Below, piece after piece: positions 6,747 to 14,514 of a DNA stretch of 14,514 nucleotides. Every line of letters begins with the position of its first letter. Positions within the stretch are counted from its first letter, which is position 1. The notes under the pieces were generated by a model. The model saw only the letters and a program-made list of their open reading frames with translations. It was not told the origin of the DNA and ran no database searches. Both the position numbers and the translations under genes were made by a program. The DNA lies in the NCBI GenBank assembly GCA_002387325.1, contig DGIN01000096.1, positions 4,744-19,257 on the forward strand, written 5' to 3'. The DNA is from Bacteroidales bacterium UBA4621. GTDB taxonomy: Bacteria > Bacteroidota > Bacteroidia > Bacteroidales > Paludibacteraceae.

Positions 6747-6801
6747 GGTTATTCTTAGGTGATTCTTGGGTGATTCTTGGGTTATACTTGGGTGATTCAG
6801 C
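6747..6801 (+). repeat. Five tandem 11-bp units, GGTGATTCTTG type
   Basis: Five adjacent 11-base units: GGTTATTCTTA, GGTGATTCTTG, GGTGATTCTTG, GGTTATACTTG, GGTGATTCAGC. The middle pair is identical and the outer units have diverged by one to three bases. The period is close to one turn of the DNA helix. The array sits in the predicted leader of the gene at 6887, about 90 bases downstream of its promoter. Confidence 0.9.
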
Positions 6802-6886
6802 CGTCAATCCCTTATGAATACTGATGAAATACCACAAAAATAACATATAATTCCTCATTCATAATTCTTAATTCATCATTACCTCT

Positions 6887-7297
6887 ATGGCTCGTTCTGA
6901 ATTTGAAATGCCCTTGGATAGCATCCACGGCAAACTCGGTAAAAAGTCCAAACTCATCTTCCGCCGCAAGACTGCCCGCAATGCCAACCGGCACGCCCTG
7001 TACGACTGCGTGCAGGAGATTTATGTCATTGAGCATCCGCGCGACCGCAAAAAGAACCCGCCACAAGGGGCTGAATTGGCATCTATCAACCGTTTCCGTC
7101 AGGCGTGCCGTCTCACTGCCGAGCAACTCTCCGACCCCGCCACACGTGCCGTCTGGGAGCAGCGTTTCGCCGCACAACAAAAGTACCCCGACCCCGATGC
7201 CCCATTCGATCCCCGCACAGGTCATCGCAAGATCTACGGGCAACTCTGGGCATATACCCGCGCCTGTATCCTCCGCCAACTGCAATCGAAAGACTGA
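6887..7297 (+). CDS. Unknown small basic protein
   Basis: 136 aa, family not recognised with certainty. It begins MARSEFEMPLDSIHGKLGKK, followed by a basic stretch (KLIFRRKTARNANRH, about 22-36). The middle has an NPPQGAELASINRFRQA segment (about 58-74), then a charged helix-like part and a PDPDAPFDPRTGHRK motif near 104-118. There is no signal peptide, membrane segment or cysteine pair; its cysteines (C42, C78, C129) are scattered. G+C content and codon use match the housekeeping genes rather than the R-M block, which supports a real resident gene. I have a general memory of similar unannotated Bacteroidales proteins starting with MARSEFE, but can name no domain. Its basic character would fit nucleic-acid binding, which is only a guess. 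murA follows 100 bases later with its own promoter. Confidence 0.75.
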   Translation: MARSEFEMPLDSIHGKLGKKSKLIFRRKTARNANRHALYDCVQEIYVIEHPRDRKKNPPQGAELASINRFRQACRLTAEQLSDPATRAVWEQRFAAQQKYPDPDAPFDPRTGHRKIYGQLWAYTRACILRQLQSKD

Positions 7298-7325
7298 TAC
7301 ACAAACCCTTTTTCTGCCCACCACT

Positions 7326-7357
7326 ATTGCACAAACCAAATAATTTGACTAACTTTG
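7326..7357 (+). promoter_or_regulatory. Promoter of murA
   Basis: ATTG at 7326-7329 (one mismatch to TTTG) is followed after 20 bases by TAACTTTG at 7350-7357. Transcription should begin near 7364, about 34 bases before the murA ATG, and may continue through the dsbD-like and rlmB-like genes. Confidence 0.7.
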
Positions 7358-7397
7358 CACCCTAACAAATGACAAACTCTGTATAGCAAAACCCGAT

Positions 7398-8705
7398 ATG
7401 GCAAGTTTTATTGTAGAAGGCGGACACAAACTGCACGGCACTATCACCCCGCAGGGGGCGAAAAACGAAGCACTCCAGGTCCTGTGTGCCGTACTCCTTG
7501 CGCAGGACGAAATCATTATGAACAACCTGCCTGATATTCTTGATGTCAATAATCTGATTGACCTGCTCCAATCCATGGGTGTCTCGGTGCAGCACCTTGC
7601 CAAAGGCAAGTACGCTTTCTGCGCACGAAACATCGATACCGACTGGCTCCATAGTCCGGACTTCCTTCGCAAGTGCAACCGACTTCGCGGTTCAGTCATG
7701 CTTATCGGTCCTCTCCTTGCACGCTTCGGCGAAGTAACTTATGCCAAACCGGGAGGCGACAAGATCGGTCGCCGCCGCTTGGATACCCACTTCCAGGGCA
7801 TGCTTAACCTCGGTGCTACTTTCACCTACGACCACGACCTCCGTGCCTATCGTTTCTGCGGACAGCGTCTCCGCGGCACCTATATGCTCCTCGACGAAGC
7901 CAGTGTAACAGGTACGGCGAATATCATTATGGCGTCCGTCCTCGCCGAGGGTACCACCACTATCTATAACGCCGCCTGCGAACCGTATATCCAGCAATTA
8001 TGCCGTATGCTCAACCGTATGGGCGCACAGATACAGGGCGTTGGCTCCAACCTCCTCACTATCACGGGTGTCTCCTCTCTCCATGGTACGGAACATACCC
8101 TCCTCCCCGATATGATCGAGGTCGGTTCGTTCATCGGTATGGCGGCTATCACGGGCAGTGAACTCACGATTTGCAATGTCTCCTACCGTGATCTCGGTAT
8201 CATACCCGAATCCTTCCGCCGACTGGGTATTCAGGTGATCCAGCAGGGCGATGATATATACATACCCGCACAGGAACACTACCAGATAGAATCTTTTCTC
8301 GACGGCTCTATCCTTACCGTGGCGGACGCACCCTGGCCCGGACTCACGCCCGACCTGCTCTCCGTCATCCTCGTGGTTGCCACGCAGGCACGCGGTTCCG
8401 TCCTTATTCACCAGAAGATGTTCGAGAGCCGCCTCTTCTTTGTGGATAAACTTATCGATATGGGCGCGCAGATAATACTCTGCGACCCGCACCGTGCCGT
8501 TGTTATCGGACACGACCGTCAGATGCGTCTCCGCCACAACAATATGACCTCACCCGATATTCGCGCGGGCATTGCTATGCTCATTGCAGCAATGGCAGCG
8601 GACGGCACCAGCCGCATTGACCACATAGATCAGATCGACCGCGGCTACGAGGACATCGAATCCCGCCTCAACGCCATCGGTGCCCATATCAAACGAGAAG
8701 AATAA
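7398..8705 (+). CDS. murA: UDP-N-acetylglucosamine 1-carboxyvinyltransferase (Asp form)
   Basis: Transfers enolpyruvate from PEP to UDP-GlcNAc, the first committed step of peptidoglycan synthesis, in the cytosol. The 435-aa product is an EPSP-synthase-fold MurA of normal length. It has the PQGAKNEAL segment with K22 and N23, RLRGSVMLIGPLLARFG near 95-111, and APWPGLTPDL containing the catalytic-type aspartate D319. In the active-site loop, E. coli has C115 in GGCAIGARP; here the loop reads GGDKIGRRRLDTH, so the position is D121. The same exchange is known in Mycobacterium tuberculosis and Chlamydia MurA, where the enzyme stays active but fosfomycin cannot alkylate it. The start at 7398 fits the promoter spacing. 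The dsbD-like gene starts 9 bases after the stop, so the two are probably co-transcribed. Confidence 0.95.
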   Translation: MASFIVEGGHKLHGTITPQGAKNEALQVLCAVLLAQDEIIMNNLPDILDVNNLIDLLQSMGVSVQHLAKGKYAFCARNIDTDWLHSPDFLRKCNRLRGSVMLIGPLLARFGEVTYAKPGGDKIGRRRLDTHFQGMLNLGATFTYDHDLRAYRFCGQRLRGTYMLLDEASVTGTANIIMASVLAEGTTTIYNAACEPYIQQLCRMLNRMGAQIQGVGSNLLTITGVSSLHGTEHTLLPDMIEVGSFIGMAAITGSELTICNVSYRDLGIIPESFRRLGIQVIQQGDDIYIPAQEHYQIESFLDGSILTVADAPWPGLTPDLLSVILVVATQARGSVLIHQKMFESRLFFVDKLIDMGAQIILCDPHRAVVIGHDRQMRLRHNNMTSPDIRAGIAMLIAAMAADGTSRIDHIDQIDRGYEDIESRLNAIGAHIKREE

Positions 8706-8714
8706 TACACCTGC

Positions 8715-10448
8715 ATGACTAAAAAGATACTACTGACGCTCACCGTCTTGCTCCTCGTGATAACGGGAGCAATCGCACAAATCGTTAATCCCGTCCGATG
8801 GACAGGCTCTGTTGTCGGCGACAGCATCAAAATAGAAGCCGCCATAGACGCGGGTTGGCACATGACCCTTATCGAACTCAACGGCGCAACCGTCGGCAAG
8901 GAATACACCGGCACATGTACCCTTACCCTCCCCGACACTTCCTCCGTCTCTGTGCGCTACAACGCTTGCGATGACCGTATGTGTACCGCCCCCGAGGTCT
9001 GGGAGTATACGCCCAAAGCCGTAGTGCAGGACGCTCCCGTAACTGTTGATGCTCCGGATAATACCGCCGATAAATCCCTCTGGTGGGTATTCGCTATGGG
9101 ACTCCTGGGCGGACTGCTGGCTATCTTCACCCCTTGTGTATGGCCTATCATACCTATGACCGTCTCATTCTTTATCAAACGGAACGGAGCGGCACGCGGC
9201 ACTACCAACCCACACATCGTACGCGACGCCATGCTTTACGGACTCGGTATCATCATCATCTACGTCGGACTGGGCTTGCTTGTAACACTCCTCTTTGGAG
9301 CCTCTGCACTCAATGCGCTCAGCACCAATGCGGTAGTGAACATCATTTTCTTCTTGATACTCGTCCTCTTTGCCGCCTCGTTCTTTGGCGCATTCGAACT
9401 GACCCTGCCAAGTTCGTGGTCTACCGCCCTCAGCAAAAAGTCGGGCAATACCACTGGTTTCCTCAGTATCCTGCTGATGGCATTCACCCTCGTCATCGTC
9501 TCTTTCTCCTGTACGGGACCAATCATCGGCACCTTGCTCGTAGAAGCGGCTGGCAAGACCCTTCTCGCCCCCGCAATAGGTATGCTCGGCTTCGCTATCG
9601 CCCTCGCTCTGCCGTTCTCGCTCTTTGCCCTGTTCCCCTCTGTACTCAAAAAACTGCCTAAATCGGGCGGTTGGATGAATACCTTCAAGGTTACACTCGC
9701 TTTCCTCGAACTCGCACTCTCGCTCAAATTTCTCTCCGTGGCAGACCTTGCTTATGGCTGGCATATACTCGACAGAGAAGTCTTTATTGCACTTTGGATA
9801 GTCATCTTCGCCCTGCTCGGGCTTTATCTCTTGGGGCTTATTTCGTTCCCCAACGACGATGACTCCCACCGCAAAACCTCTGTACCACGCTTCTTCCTCG
9901 CTGTTATCTCTCTCGCATTTGCGGTCTATATGCTCCCCGGCTTGTGGGGCGCACCGCTGCGGGCTATATCTGCCTTCGCACCGCCTATGAGTACGCAGGA
10001 CTGGTCTCTCGGGCAGCATACCGCTTCCGCGCCCGCCGATAAACAGATCACGTTCACCGACTATGATGAGGGTATGGCGTATGCCCGCGCACACCAAATG
10101 CCTGTCTTTCTCGATTTTAACGGCTATGGCTGTGTCAACTGCCGCAAGATGGAAGCGGCAGTGCTCTCCAAACCCGAGGTCGAAGCCCGCTTGCGCAACT
10201 ATGTTGTTATCTCCCTTGTCGTGGACGACAAAACCAAGTTGCCCGAACCGATACAGGTGGAGGAGAACGGCAAAACCGTTACGCTGAAAACTATGGGCGA
10301 CAAGTGGAGTTACAAGCAGCGCACCGAATACGGAGCCAATGCCCAACCCTATTATATCCAGTTGGATGCCGACGGCAATCGTCTTACTTCCACCGCCTAT
10401 TCCTACGACGAAGATATTTCTAAATTTCTTAATTGGTTACAATACTGA
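8715..10448 (+). CDS. dsbD: Thiol:disulfide interchange protein, DsbD family
   Basis: Inner-membrane protein that passes electrons from cytosolic thioredoxin to periplasmic thiol proteins. The 577-aa product has the three DsbD parts in order. A signal peptide (about 1-21, ending AIA-Q) precedes a periplasmic alpha domain with C85 and C90 in YNACDDRMC. The membrane beta domain (about 122-410, roughly eight segments) has C141 in FTPCVWP and C266 in SFSCTGP. The C-terminal periplasmic thioredoxin-like gamma domain carries the CVNC pair (C473, C476) in GYGCVNCRKME. All six redox cysteines are present, and the length is close to E. coli DsbD (565 aa). It is packed 9 bases after murA and 9 bases before the rlmB-like gene. 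Its partners in this organism are not in the window. Confidence 0.93.
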   Translation: MTKKILLTLTVLLLVITGAIAQIVNPVRWTGSVVGDSIKIEAAIDAGWHMTLIELNGATVGKEYTGTCTLTLPDTSSVSVRYNACDDRMCTAPEVWEYTPKAVVQDAPVTVDAPDNTADKSLWWVFAMGLLGGLLAIFTPCVWPIIPMTVSFFIKRNGAARGTTNPHIVRDAMLYGLGIIIIYVGLGLLVTLLFGASALNALSTNAVVNIIFFLILVLFAASFFGAFELTLPSSWSTALSKKSGNTTGFLSILLMAFTLVIVSFSCTGPIIGTLLVEAAGKTLLAPAIGMLGFAIALALPFSLFALFPSVLKKLPKSGGWMNTFKVTLAFLELALSLKFLSVADLAYGWHILDREVFIALWIVIFALLGLYLLGLISFPNDDDSHRKTSVPRFFLAVISLAFAVYMLPGLWGAPLRAISAFAPPMSTQDWSLGQHTASAPADKQITFTDYDEGMAYARAHQMPVFLDFNGYGCVNCRKMEAAVLSKPEVEARLRNYVVISLVVDDKTKLPEPIQVEENGKTVTLKTMGDKWSYKQRTEYGANAQPYYIQLDADGNRLTSTAYSYDEDISKFLNWLQY

Positions 10449-10457
10449 CAACGAGAT

Positions 10458-11288
10458 ATGTATCAGAAAAGTTATAATCCGAATTTCAACCACGAGCGTC
10501 CCGCTATGCCGCGCCGTGAGAGTAAACCACAATACGATACCAAGCGTCCGCCCGAGAAGGAGATGATCTTCGGTATCCGTGCCGTCATCGAAGCCATTGA
10601 TGCGGGCAAGGTACTGGACAAAGTCCTCCTCCGCCGCGATATGAGCAGTACTATCGGCAAGGAACTGTTGCAGAAACTGGAAGGTACTACTACCCCCGTG
10701 CAGAAAGTGCCTGTCGAGAAACTTAATCAGTTCACCGACAAGAACCACCAGGGAGTCATCGCTTTTCTCTCGCCCATCGAGTTCTATCGTGTCGAGGATA
10801 TAGTGCAATCGCTCTTCGATGAGGGCAAGACACCGCTGCTGATGGTGCTGGACGGTATCACCGATATGCGCAACTTCGGGGCGATCGCCCGTACGTGCGC
10901 CTGTGCGGGTGTGCATGCGCTCATTATCCCTACGCGCGGCTGTGTCTCTATCAACGGCGATGCTATCAAAACCTCGGCGGGTGCGCTCCATACACTCCCG
11001 GTCTGCAAGGTGGATAACCTGCAGAATTGTCTCGCCTATCTCCGCGACAGCGGCCTGCGTATCGTAGCCGCTACCGAGCATACTGACACCAATTATACCG
11101 ATGTGGATATGACCGCCCCAACCGCTATCGTTATGGGCTCGGAGGAAAAGGGTATCTATGAGGAGAACCTCAAACTCGCTACCGACCGTGTCCGTATCCC
11201 GATGACCGATGCTATCGAGTCCCTCAATGTCTCTGTTGCCGCCGGTATTATGATCTATGAAGCCGTCCGCCAACGCACTAAAAACTGA
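10458..11288 (+). CDS. rlmB: SpoU-family 23S rRNA 2'-O-methyltransferase, RlmB-like
   Basis: SAM-dependent enzyme that methylates a ribose 2'-OH in RNA; by family most likely the 23S rRNA guanosine site modified by RlmB in E. coli, though other TrmH-group targets cannot be excluded. Of 276 aa, residues 1-34 are a polar, basic, probably unstructured tail. A substrate-binding domain begins at IFGIRAVIEAI (37-47). The SPOUT knot carries motif 1 DGITDMRNFGAIART (132-146, with N139 and R145), motif 2 IVMGSEEKGI (224-233) and motif 3 RIPMTDAIESLNVSVAAGI (246-264). Nine bases separate it from the dsbD-like gene, suggesting shared transcription from the murA promoter. Confidence 0.9.
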   Translation: MYQKSYNPNFNHERPAMPRRESKPQYDTKRPPEKEMIFGIRAVIEAIDAGKVLDKVLLRRDMSSTIGKELLQKLEGTTTPVQKVPVEKLNQFTDKNHQGVIAFLSPIEFYRVEDIVQSLFDEGKTPLLMVLDGITDMRNFGAIARTCACAGVHALIIPTRGCVSINGDAIKTSAGALHTLPVCKVDNLQNCLAYLRDSGLRIVAATEHTDTNYTDVDMTAPTAIVMGSEEKGIYEENLKLATDRVRIPMTDAIESLNVSVAAGIMIYEAVRQRTKN

Positions 11289-11358
11289 AAACAAAAAACT
11301 CTTAACTTTCCAACTCCCCAACTTTTTTCAACTTTAATCTCTCAACTTTCAACTAATA

Positions 11359-12081
11359 ATGACTGTCCTCTACGAAGATAACCATATCATCGCCGTCAAT
11401 AAGACCTGCAACGAGATAGTGCAGGGCGACAAGACGGGCGATACCCCGCTTTCGGAGTTGGTAAAAGCCTATATCAAGGAGAAATGCAACAAACCCGGTG
11501 AGGTCTTTCTCGGTGTTACCCACCGTCTCGACCGTCCCACAAGTGGAGTCGTACTCTTTGCCCGCACAAGCAAGGCTCTGGCGCGGCTCAACGATATGTT
11601 CAAGTCGCATACCGAAATTCAAAAGACCTACTGGGCAATCGTTGCCAATGCGCCCGCTGCACCCGAAGGACGATTGGAGAACTACCTCATCCGCAACGAG
11701 CAGCAGAACAAGTCGTATGTCGCCCGCCTTGATAAGGACGGCAATCCGCTCAATAAGGAAGCAAAGAAAGCCGTTCTGACTTATAAAACCATAGCCCGAG
11801 GCGACCGATATACGTTGCTTGAAATCAACCTCGAGACCGGTCGTCATCACCAGATACGCTGTCAACTCGCGGCTATCGGTTGCCCTATCAAAGGCGACCT
11901 TAAGTACGGAGCCAAGCGCAGCAATCCCGACGGCGGAATTTGTCTCCACGCACGGCGTATCGAGTTCATTCACCCCGTCAGCAAACAACCCGTCTCTATT
12001 ACCGCCCCCGTCCCCCAAGACCGCCTCTGGCAAGCCTTAGCCGCCCAAGCGGAAAGAGAAGAAACACCGGTTAACGGCTGA
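11359..12081 (+). CDS. RluA-family RNA pseudouridine synthase
   Basis: Converts a uridine in rRNA or tRNA to pseudouridine. The 240-aa product has the RluA catalytic segment HRLDRPTSGVVLFART with aspartate D58, and the later GRHHQIRCQLAAIGCPIKGD motif. No N-terminal S4 RNA-binding domain is present, as in the short RluA/TruC-like members. The target cannot be assigned from sequence alone. The 70-base spacer before it is pyrimidine-rich, with CAACTTT occurring several times and no recognisable promoter, so it may be read from upstream. The C-terminal 20 residues are Ala/Glu-rich and probably loose. Confidence 0.92.
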   Translation: MTVLYEDNHIIAVNKTCNEIVQGDKTGDTPLSELVKAYIKEKCNKPGEVFLGVTHRLDRPTSGVVLFARTSKALARLNDMFKSHTEIQKTYWAIVANAPAAPEGRLENYLIRNEQQNKSYVARLDKDGNPLNKEAKKAVLTYKTIARGDRYTLLEINLETGRHHQIRCQLAAIGCPIKGDLKYGAKRSNPDGGICLHARRIEFIHPVSKQPVSITAPVPQDRLWQALAAQAEREETPVNG

Positions 12082-12138
12082 TTGACACAGATTAGCGAAG
12101 AAATGAAATCATAACCCCAAAACTAAACCCCATATATC

Positions 12139-13737
12139 ATGAAACACCTTCTTTTAGGCGATGAAGCGATAGCGCAAGGTGCTATCGACGCAGGCTTGAG
12201 CGGTGTCTATGCCTACCCGGGCACACCGTCAACGGAAATCACGGAGTACATTCAACTGCACGAGGCGAAAGCCGCACAACCCTCTATCTTCTGCCGTTGG
12301 GCATCCAACGAGAAGACCGCTATGGAGGGCGCACTCGGTATGTCCTATATGGGCAAACGCGCACTCGTATGCATGAAGCACGTCGGTATGAACGTCTGCG
12401 CAGACGCATTCATGAACGCTGCCATCACCGGCGTAAACGGCGGCTTGGTAGTGGTGGCTGCCGACGACCCCTCCATGCACTCTTCGCAAAACGAGCAGGA
12501 CAGCCGTTTCTATGCCAAGTTTGCCATGATACCGTGCTTCGAGCCCACCAACCAACAGGAGGCATACGAGATGACCAAAGAGGCGTTCCGCCTTTCCGAG
12601 GAACTGCGCACCCCCATCCTTTTGCGCGTAACAACCCGCATGGCTCACTCGCGTGCCGTTGTCGAGACCGCTGACAACACACCTGTGCAGAACCAGATGT
12701 CTCTCCCCGAGAACGTACAGCACTTTATCCTGCTGCCGGCATTTGCCAAGAAAAACTACGCCGAACTCGTAGCCGCACAACCCGCATTCGTGCACAAGAG
12801 CGAGACCTCGCCCTTCAATTCCTATGTCAAAGGCACGCACCCCGAGCACGGTATCATCACCACGGGTATTGCCTACAACTACCTCATGGAGAACTACCAA
12901 TCCGCCATGGGCTGCTCTATCCTCAAGGTCGCTCAGTACCCGCTGCCTGTTGCCCTCATCAACCAAATGGTGGCTGACGGTGCCAAGGAAATCCTCGTTA
13001 TCGAAGAGGGACAACCTGTAGTGGAGGAACTCATCCACGGACTCGTGCCTTCCACTGTCGCAGTCAAAGGACGCCTCACGGGCGACCTGCCGCGTATGGG
13101 CGAACTCACACCCGACAGCGTACGCCTTGCCATCGGTCTCGATGCACTGCCTACCCGCGAAGCGGACAATCTCGTTGTCAACCGTCCGCCCGCACTGTGC
13201 CAAGGTTGTGGACACCGTGATGTATATGCTGCCCTCAACGAGGTCGCACGCGAATACCCGCAACCCCGTATCTTCGGCGACATCGGTTGCTACACGCTGG
13301 GTGCCCTCTCGCCCTTCCACGCTATCCACGCGTGTGTCGAGATGGGAGCCTCTATCACCATGGCGAAAGGCGCTGCCGATGCAGGGCAACACCCCGCCAT
13401 TGCCGTTATCGGTGACTCTACGTTCACCCACTCGGGCATGACCGGACTCTTGGACTGCGTCAACAGCAACGCCAATGTAGTGGTACTTATCTCCGACAAC
13501 CTCACCACGGGTATGACGGGCGGACAAGACTCTGCCGGTACGGGTCGCCTCGAGCAGATATGCTATGGTGTCGGTGTGGACAAAGACCATGTGCGCGTAG
13601 TAGTGCCCCTGCCCAAGAATATGGACGAGATTAAGAACGTGCTCCGCGAAGAAATCGACTACCCGGGTACTTCCGTAGTCATCGCACGCCGCGAGTGCAT
13701 CCAAACGCTCAAACGCCACTTGAAAGCAAAAAAGTAA
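12139..13737 (+). CDS. iorA: Indolepyruvate:ferredoxin oxidoreductase, alpha subunit, lacking the ferredoxin domain
   Basis: Catalytic subunit that oxidatively decarboxylates aryl pyruvates (from Trp, Phe, Tyr) to aryl-acetyl-CoA, using thiamine diphosphate. The 532-aa product starts with a pyruvate:ferredoxin-oxidoreductase-type domain (GVYAYPGTPSTEI, 22-34; NEKTAMEGALG, 57-67; MNVCADAFMNAAITG near 84-98). It continues to the TPP domain: CQGCGHRD at 354-361 and the Mg-TPP motif from G425-D426 (GDSTFTHSGMTG) to D453-N454. The protein ends soon after VVIARRECIQTLKRH, where classical IorA continues into two 4Fe-4S clusters of about 60-90 residues. No CxxCxxC motif lies between there and the stop at 13737. 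iorB begins 22 bases on, so the pair is an operon. No clear promoter lies in the 57 bases upstream. Confidence 0.93.
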   Translation: MKHLLLGDEAIAQGAIDAGLSGVYAYPGTPSTEITEYIQLHEAKAAQPSIFCRWASNEKTAMEGALGMSYMGKRALVCMKHVGMNVCADAFMNAAITGVNGGLVVVAADDPSMHSSQNEQDSRFYAKFAMIPCFEPTNQQEAYEMTKEAFRLSEELRTPILLRVTTRMAHSRAVVETADNTPVQNQMSLPENVQHFILLPAFAKKNYAELVAAQPAFVHKSETSPFNSYVKGTHPEHGIITTGIAYNYLMENYQSAMGCSILKVAQYPLPVALINQMVADGAKEILVIEEGQPVVEELIHGLVPSTVAVKGRLTGDLPRMGELTPDSVRLAIGLDALPTREADNLVVNRPPALCQGCGHRDVYAALNEVAREYPQPRIFGDIGCYTLGALSPFHAIHACVEMGASITMAKGAADAGQHPAIAVIGDSTFTHSGMTGLLDCVNSNANVVVLISDNLTTGMTGGQDSAGTGRLEQICYGVGVDKDHVRVVVPLPKNMDEIKNVLREEIDYPGTSVVIARRECIQTLKRHLKAKK

Positions 13738-13759
13738 ACCATTAAATCGTAAATATAGT

Positions 13760-14341
13760 ATGAAAAAAGATATTATTTTAGCAGGTGTCGGAGGACAAGG
13801 TATCCTCTCTATTGCTACAGTCATTGGTGAAGCCGCTTTGGCAGAGGGCTTGTATCTCAAGCAAGCCGAGGTACACGGTATGAGTCAGCGTGGTGGGGAC
13901 GTGCAGTCCAACCTCCGTCTCTCGTCCGAACCTATCCACTCGGACCTCATTCCCGTTGGCGGAGCCGACCTTATCATCTCCTTGGAGCCTATGGAGGCTT
14001 TGCGCTATGTGCAGTATCTCAAGCCCGAAGGCTGGATTGTAACATCGTCCGTGCCTTTCGTCAATATCCCCAACTATCCCGAATTGGAGGAGGTTATCCG
14101 CCACATCGAAGCCCACAAGAACCACGTTCTCTTGGACGTAGAAGCCCTTGCCAAAGAGGCAGGCGCACCCTCGCAGGCGGCTAACATGGTGCTTCTCGGA
14201 GCAGCCATTCCTATGTTGGGTATCGACCACGACAAGATGATTGCCGGTGTGCAGCGTGTCTTCGCCCGCAAAGGCGACGCCATCGTCCAAAGCAACGTCT
14301 CCGCCGTCGAAGCCGGCTACCGCAACTCCAAACACGAGTAA
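13760..14341 (+). CDS. iorB: Indolepyruvate:ferredoxin oxidoreductase, beta subunit
   Basis: Smaller subunit of the aryl-pyruvate oxidoreductase, related to the gamma subunit of pyruvate:ferredoxin oxidoreductases; binds the CoA substrate side. The 193-aa product has the GVGGQGILS nucleotide-type loop at 9-17 and the family segment EVHGMSQRGGDVQSNLR at 37-53, and normal length for IorB. It starts 22 bases after iorA and ends before a strong terminator, so it closes this transcription unit. In several Bacteroidota I recall a phenylacetate-CoA ligase gene next to iorAB; it is absent from the 170 bases left in this window. Confidence 0.95.
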   Translation: MKKDIILAGVGGQGILSIATVIGEAALAEGLYLKQAEVHGMSQRGGDVQSNLRLSSEPIHSDLIPVGGADLIISLEPMEALRYVQYLKPEGWIVTSSVPFVNIPNYPELEEVIRHIEAHKNHVLLDVEALAKEAGAPSQAANMVLLGAAIPMLGIDHDKMIAGVQRVFARKGDAIVQSNVSAVEAGYRNSKHE

Positions 14342-14343
14342 TA

Positions 14344-14371
14344 GAACAAAGGACAAAGGACAAAGAACAAA
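14344..14371 (+). repeat. Four tandem 7-bp units, GRACAAA
   Basis: Four adjacent 7-base units after the iorB stop: GAACAAA, GGACAAA, GGACAAA, GAACAAA. They fill the space between the stop codon and the terminator stem. Short purine-rich repeats of this kind are common between genes in Bacteroidota; no function is apparent. Confidence 0.85.
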
Positions 14372-14373
14372 GA

Positions 14374-14409
14374 GGCTGTCTGACAAGTAAAGTCGGGCAG
14401 TCTTTTTTT
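14374..14409 (+). terminator. Rho-independent terminator of iorAB
   Basis: An 11-bp stem pairs 14374-14384 (GGCTGTCTGAC) with 14392-14402 (GTCGGGCAGTC), with three G-T pairs and a 7-base loop. Seven T follow at 14403-14409. It lies 32 bases after the iorB stop and should end the plus-strand unit. The remaining 105 bases of the window are A+T-rich and show no gene. Confidence 0.9.
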
Positions 14410-14514
14410 GTTATAATATACTGATTGTGAGACAATTAGAGAACCATTAAATAAACAAATGAAACAAGCATACTCATAACTCGTTATAATACAAGCAAAC
14501 ACCGCCTAATCACA

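Noticed and set aside
9165..10346. 393-aa minus-strand frame opposite the dsbD-like gene
   Set aside because: It is antisense to a gene with all six redox cysteines and is charged and repetitive, as expected for a shadow frame.
12229..13860. 543-aa minus-strand frame opposite iorA
   Set aside because: A shadow of the strongly biased iorA codons; the iorA frame has complete family motifs, whereas this one has no domain.

Overview
The window reads as a chromosome segment of a member of the Bacteroidota, probably of the order Bacteroidales. Four promoters match the Bacteroidota form TTTG-N20-TAnnTTTG, gene leaders are A-rich with no Shine-Dalgarno sequence, and the gene set fits: a glutamine-dependent NAD synthetase, a MurA with aspartate at the usual cysteine position, a DsbD-type reductase and an iorAB pair. 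The organism is inferred; no species can be named from this sequence.

Layout. Positions 1-434 hold the 3' end of a probable tRNA with its terminator, then tRNA-Glu(CTC) on the minus strand. The tRNA-Glu promoter is divergent from the promoter of nadE. Next come nadE and murB on the plus strand. Positions 3438-6886 form an A+T-rich accessory block: a minus-strand two-gene type II restriction-modification operon (a C5-cytosine methyltransferase with a long N-terminal extension, then a PD-(D/E)xK endonuclease resembling the NgoBV/NlaIV family). Repeat-bearing intergenic DNA lies on both sides, and similar GCACCG/CGGTGC hairpins flank the operon. To the right is an unrecognised 136-aa gene behind a long leader with five 11-bp tandem repeats. 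From 7326 a plus-strand run follows: murA, a dsbD-like gene, an rlmB-like rRNA methyltransferase, a RluA-family pseudouridine synthase, and iorA-iorB, closed by a strong terminator at 14374-14409.

How the genes work together. murA and murB encode the two committed steps from UDP-GlcNAc to UDP-MurNAc, although the accessory block separates them here. nadE makes NAD. The dsbD-like product carries cytosolic reducing power across the inner membrane. The rlmB-like and RluA-like products modify RNA. IorAB oxidises aryl pyruvates from aromatic amino acid breakdown to aryl-acetyl-CoA with a ferredoxin-type acceptor. Its alpha subunit lacks the usual C-terminal iron-sulfur domain. The restriction-modification pair is the only clear defence system; I found no prophage, transposase, CRISPR array or wholly unfamiliar multi-gene system.
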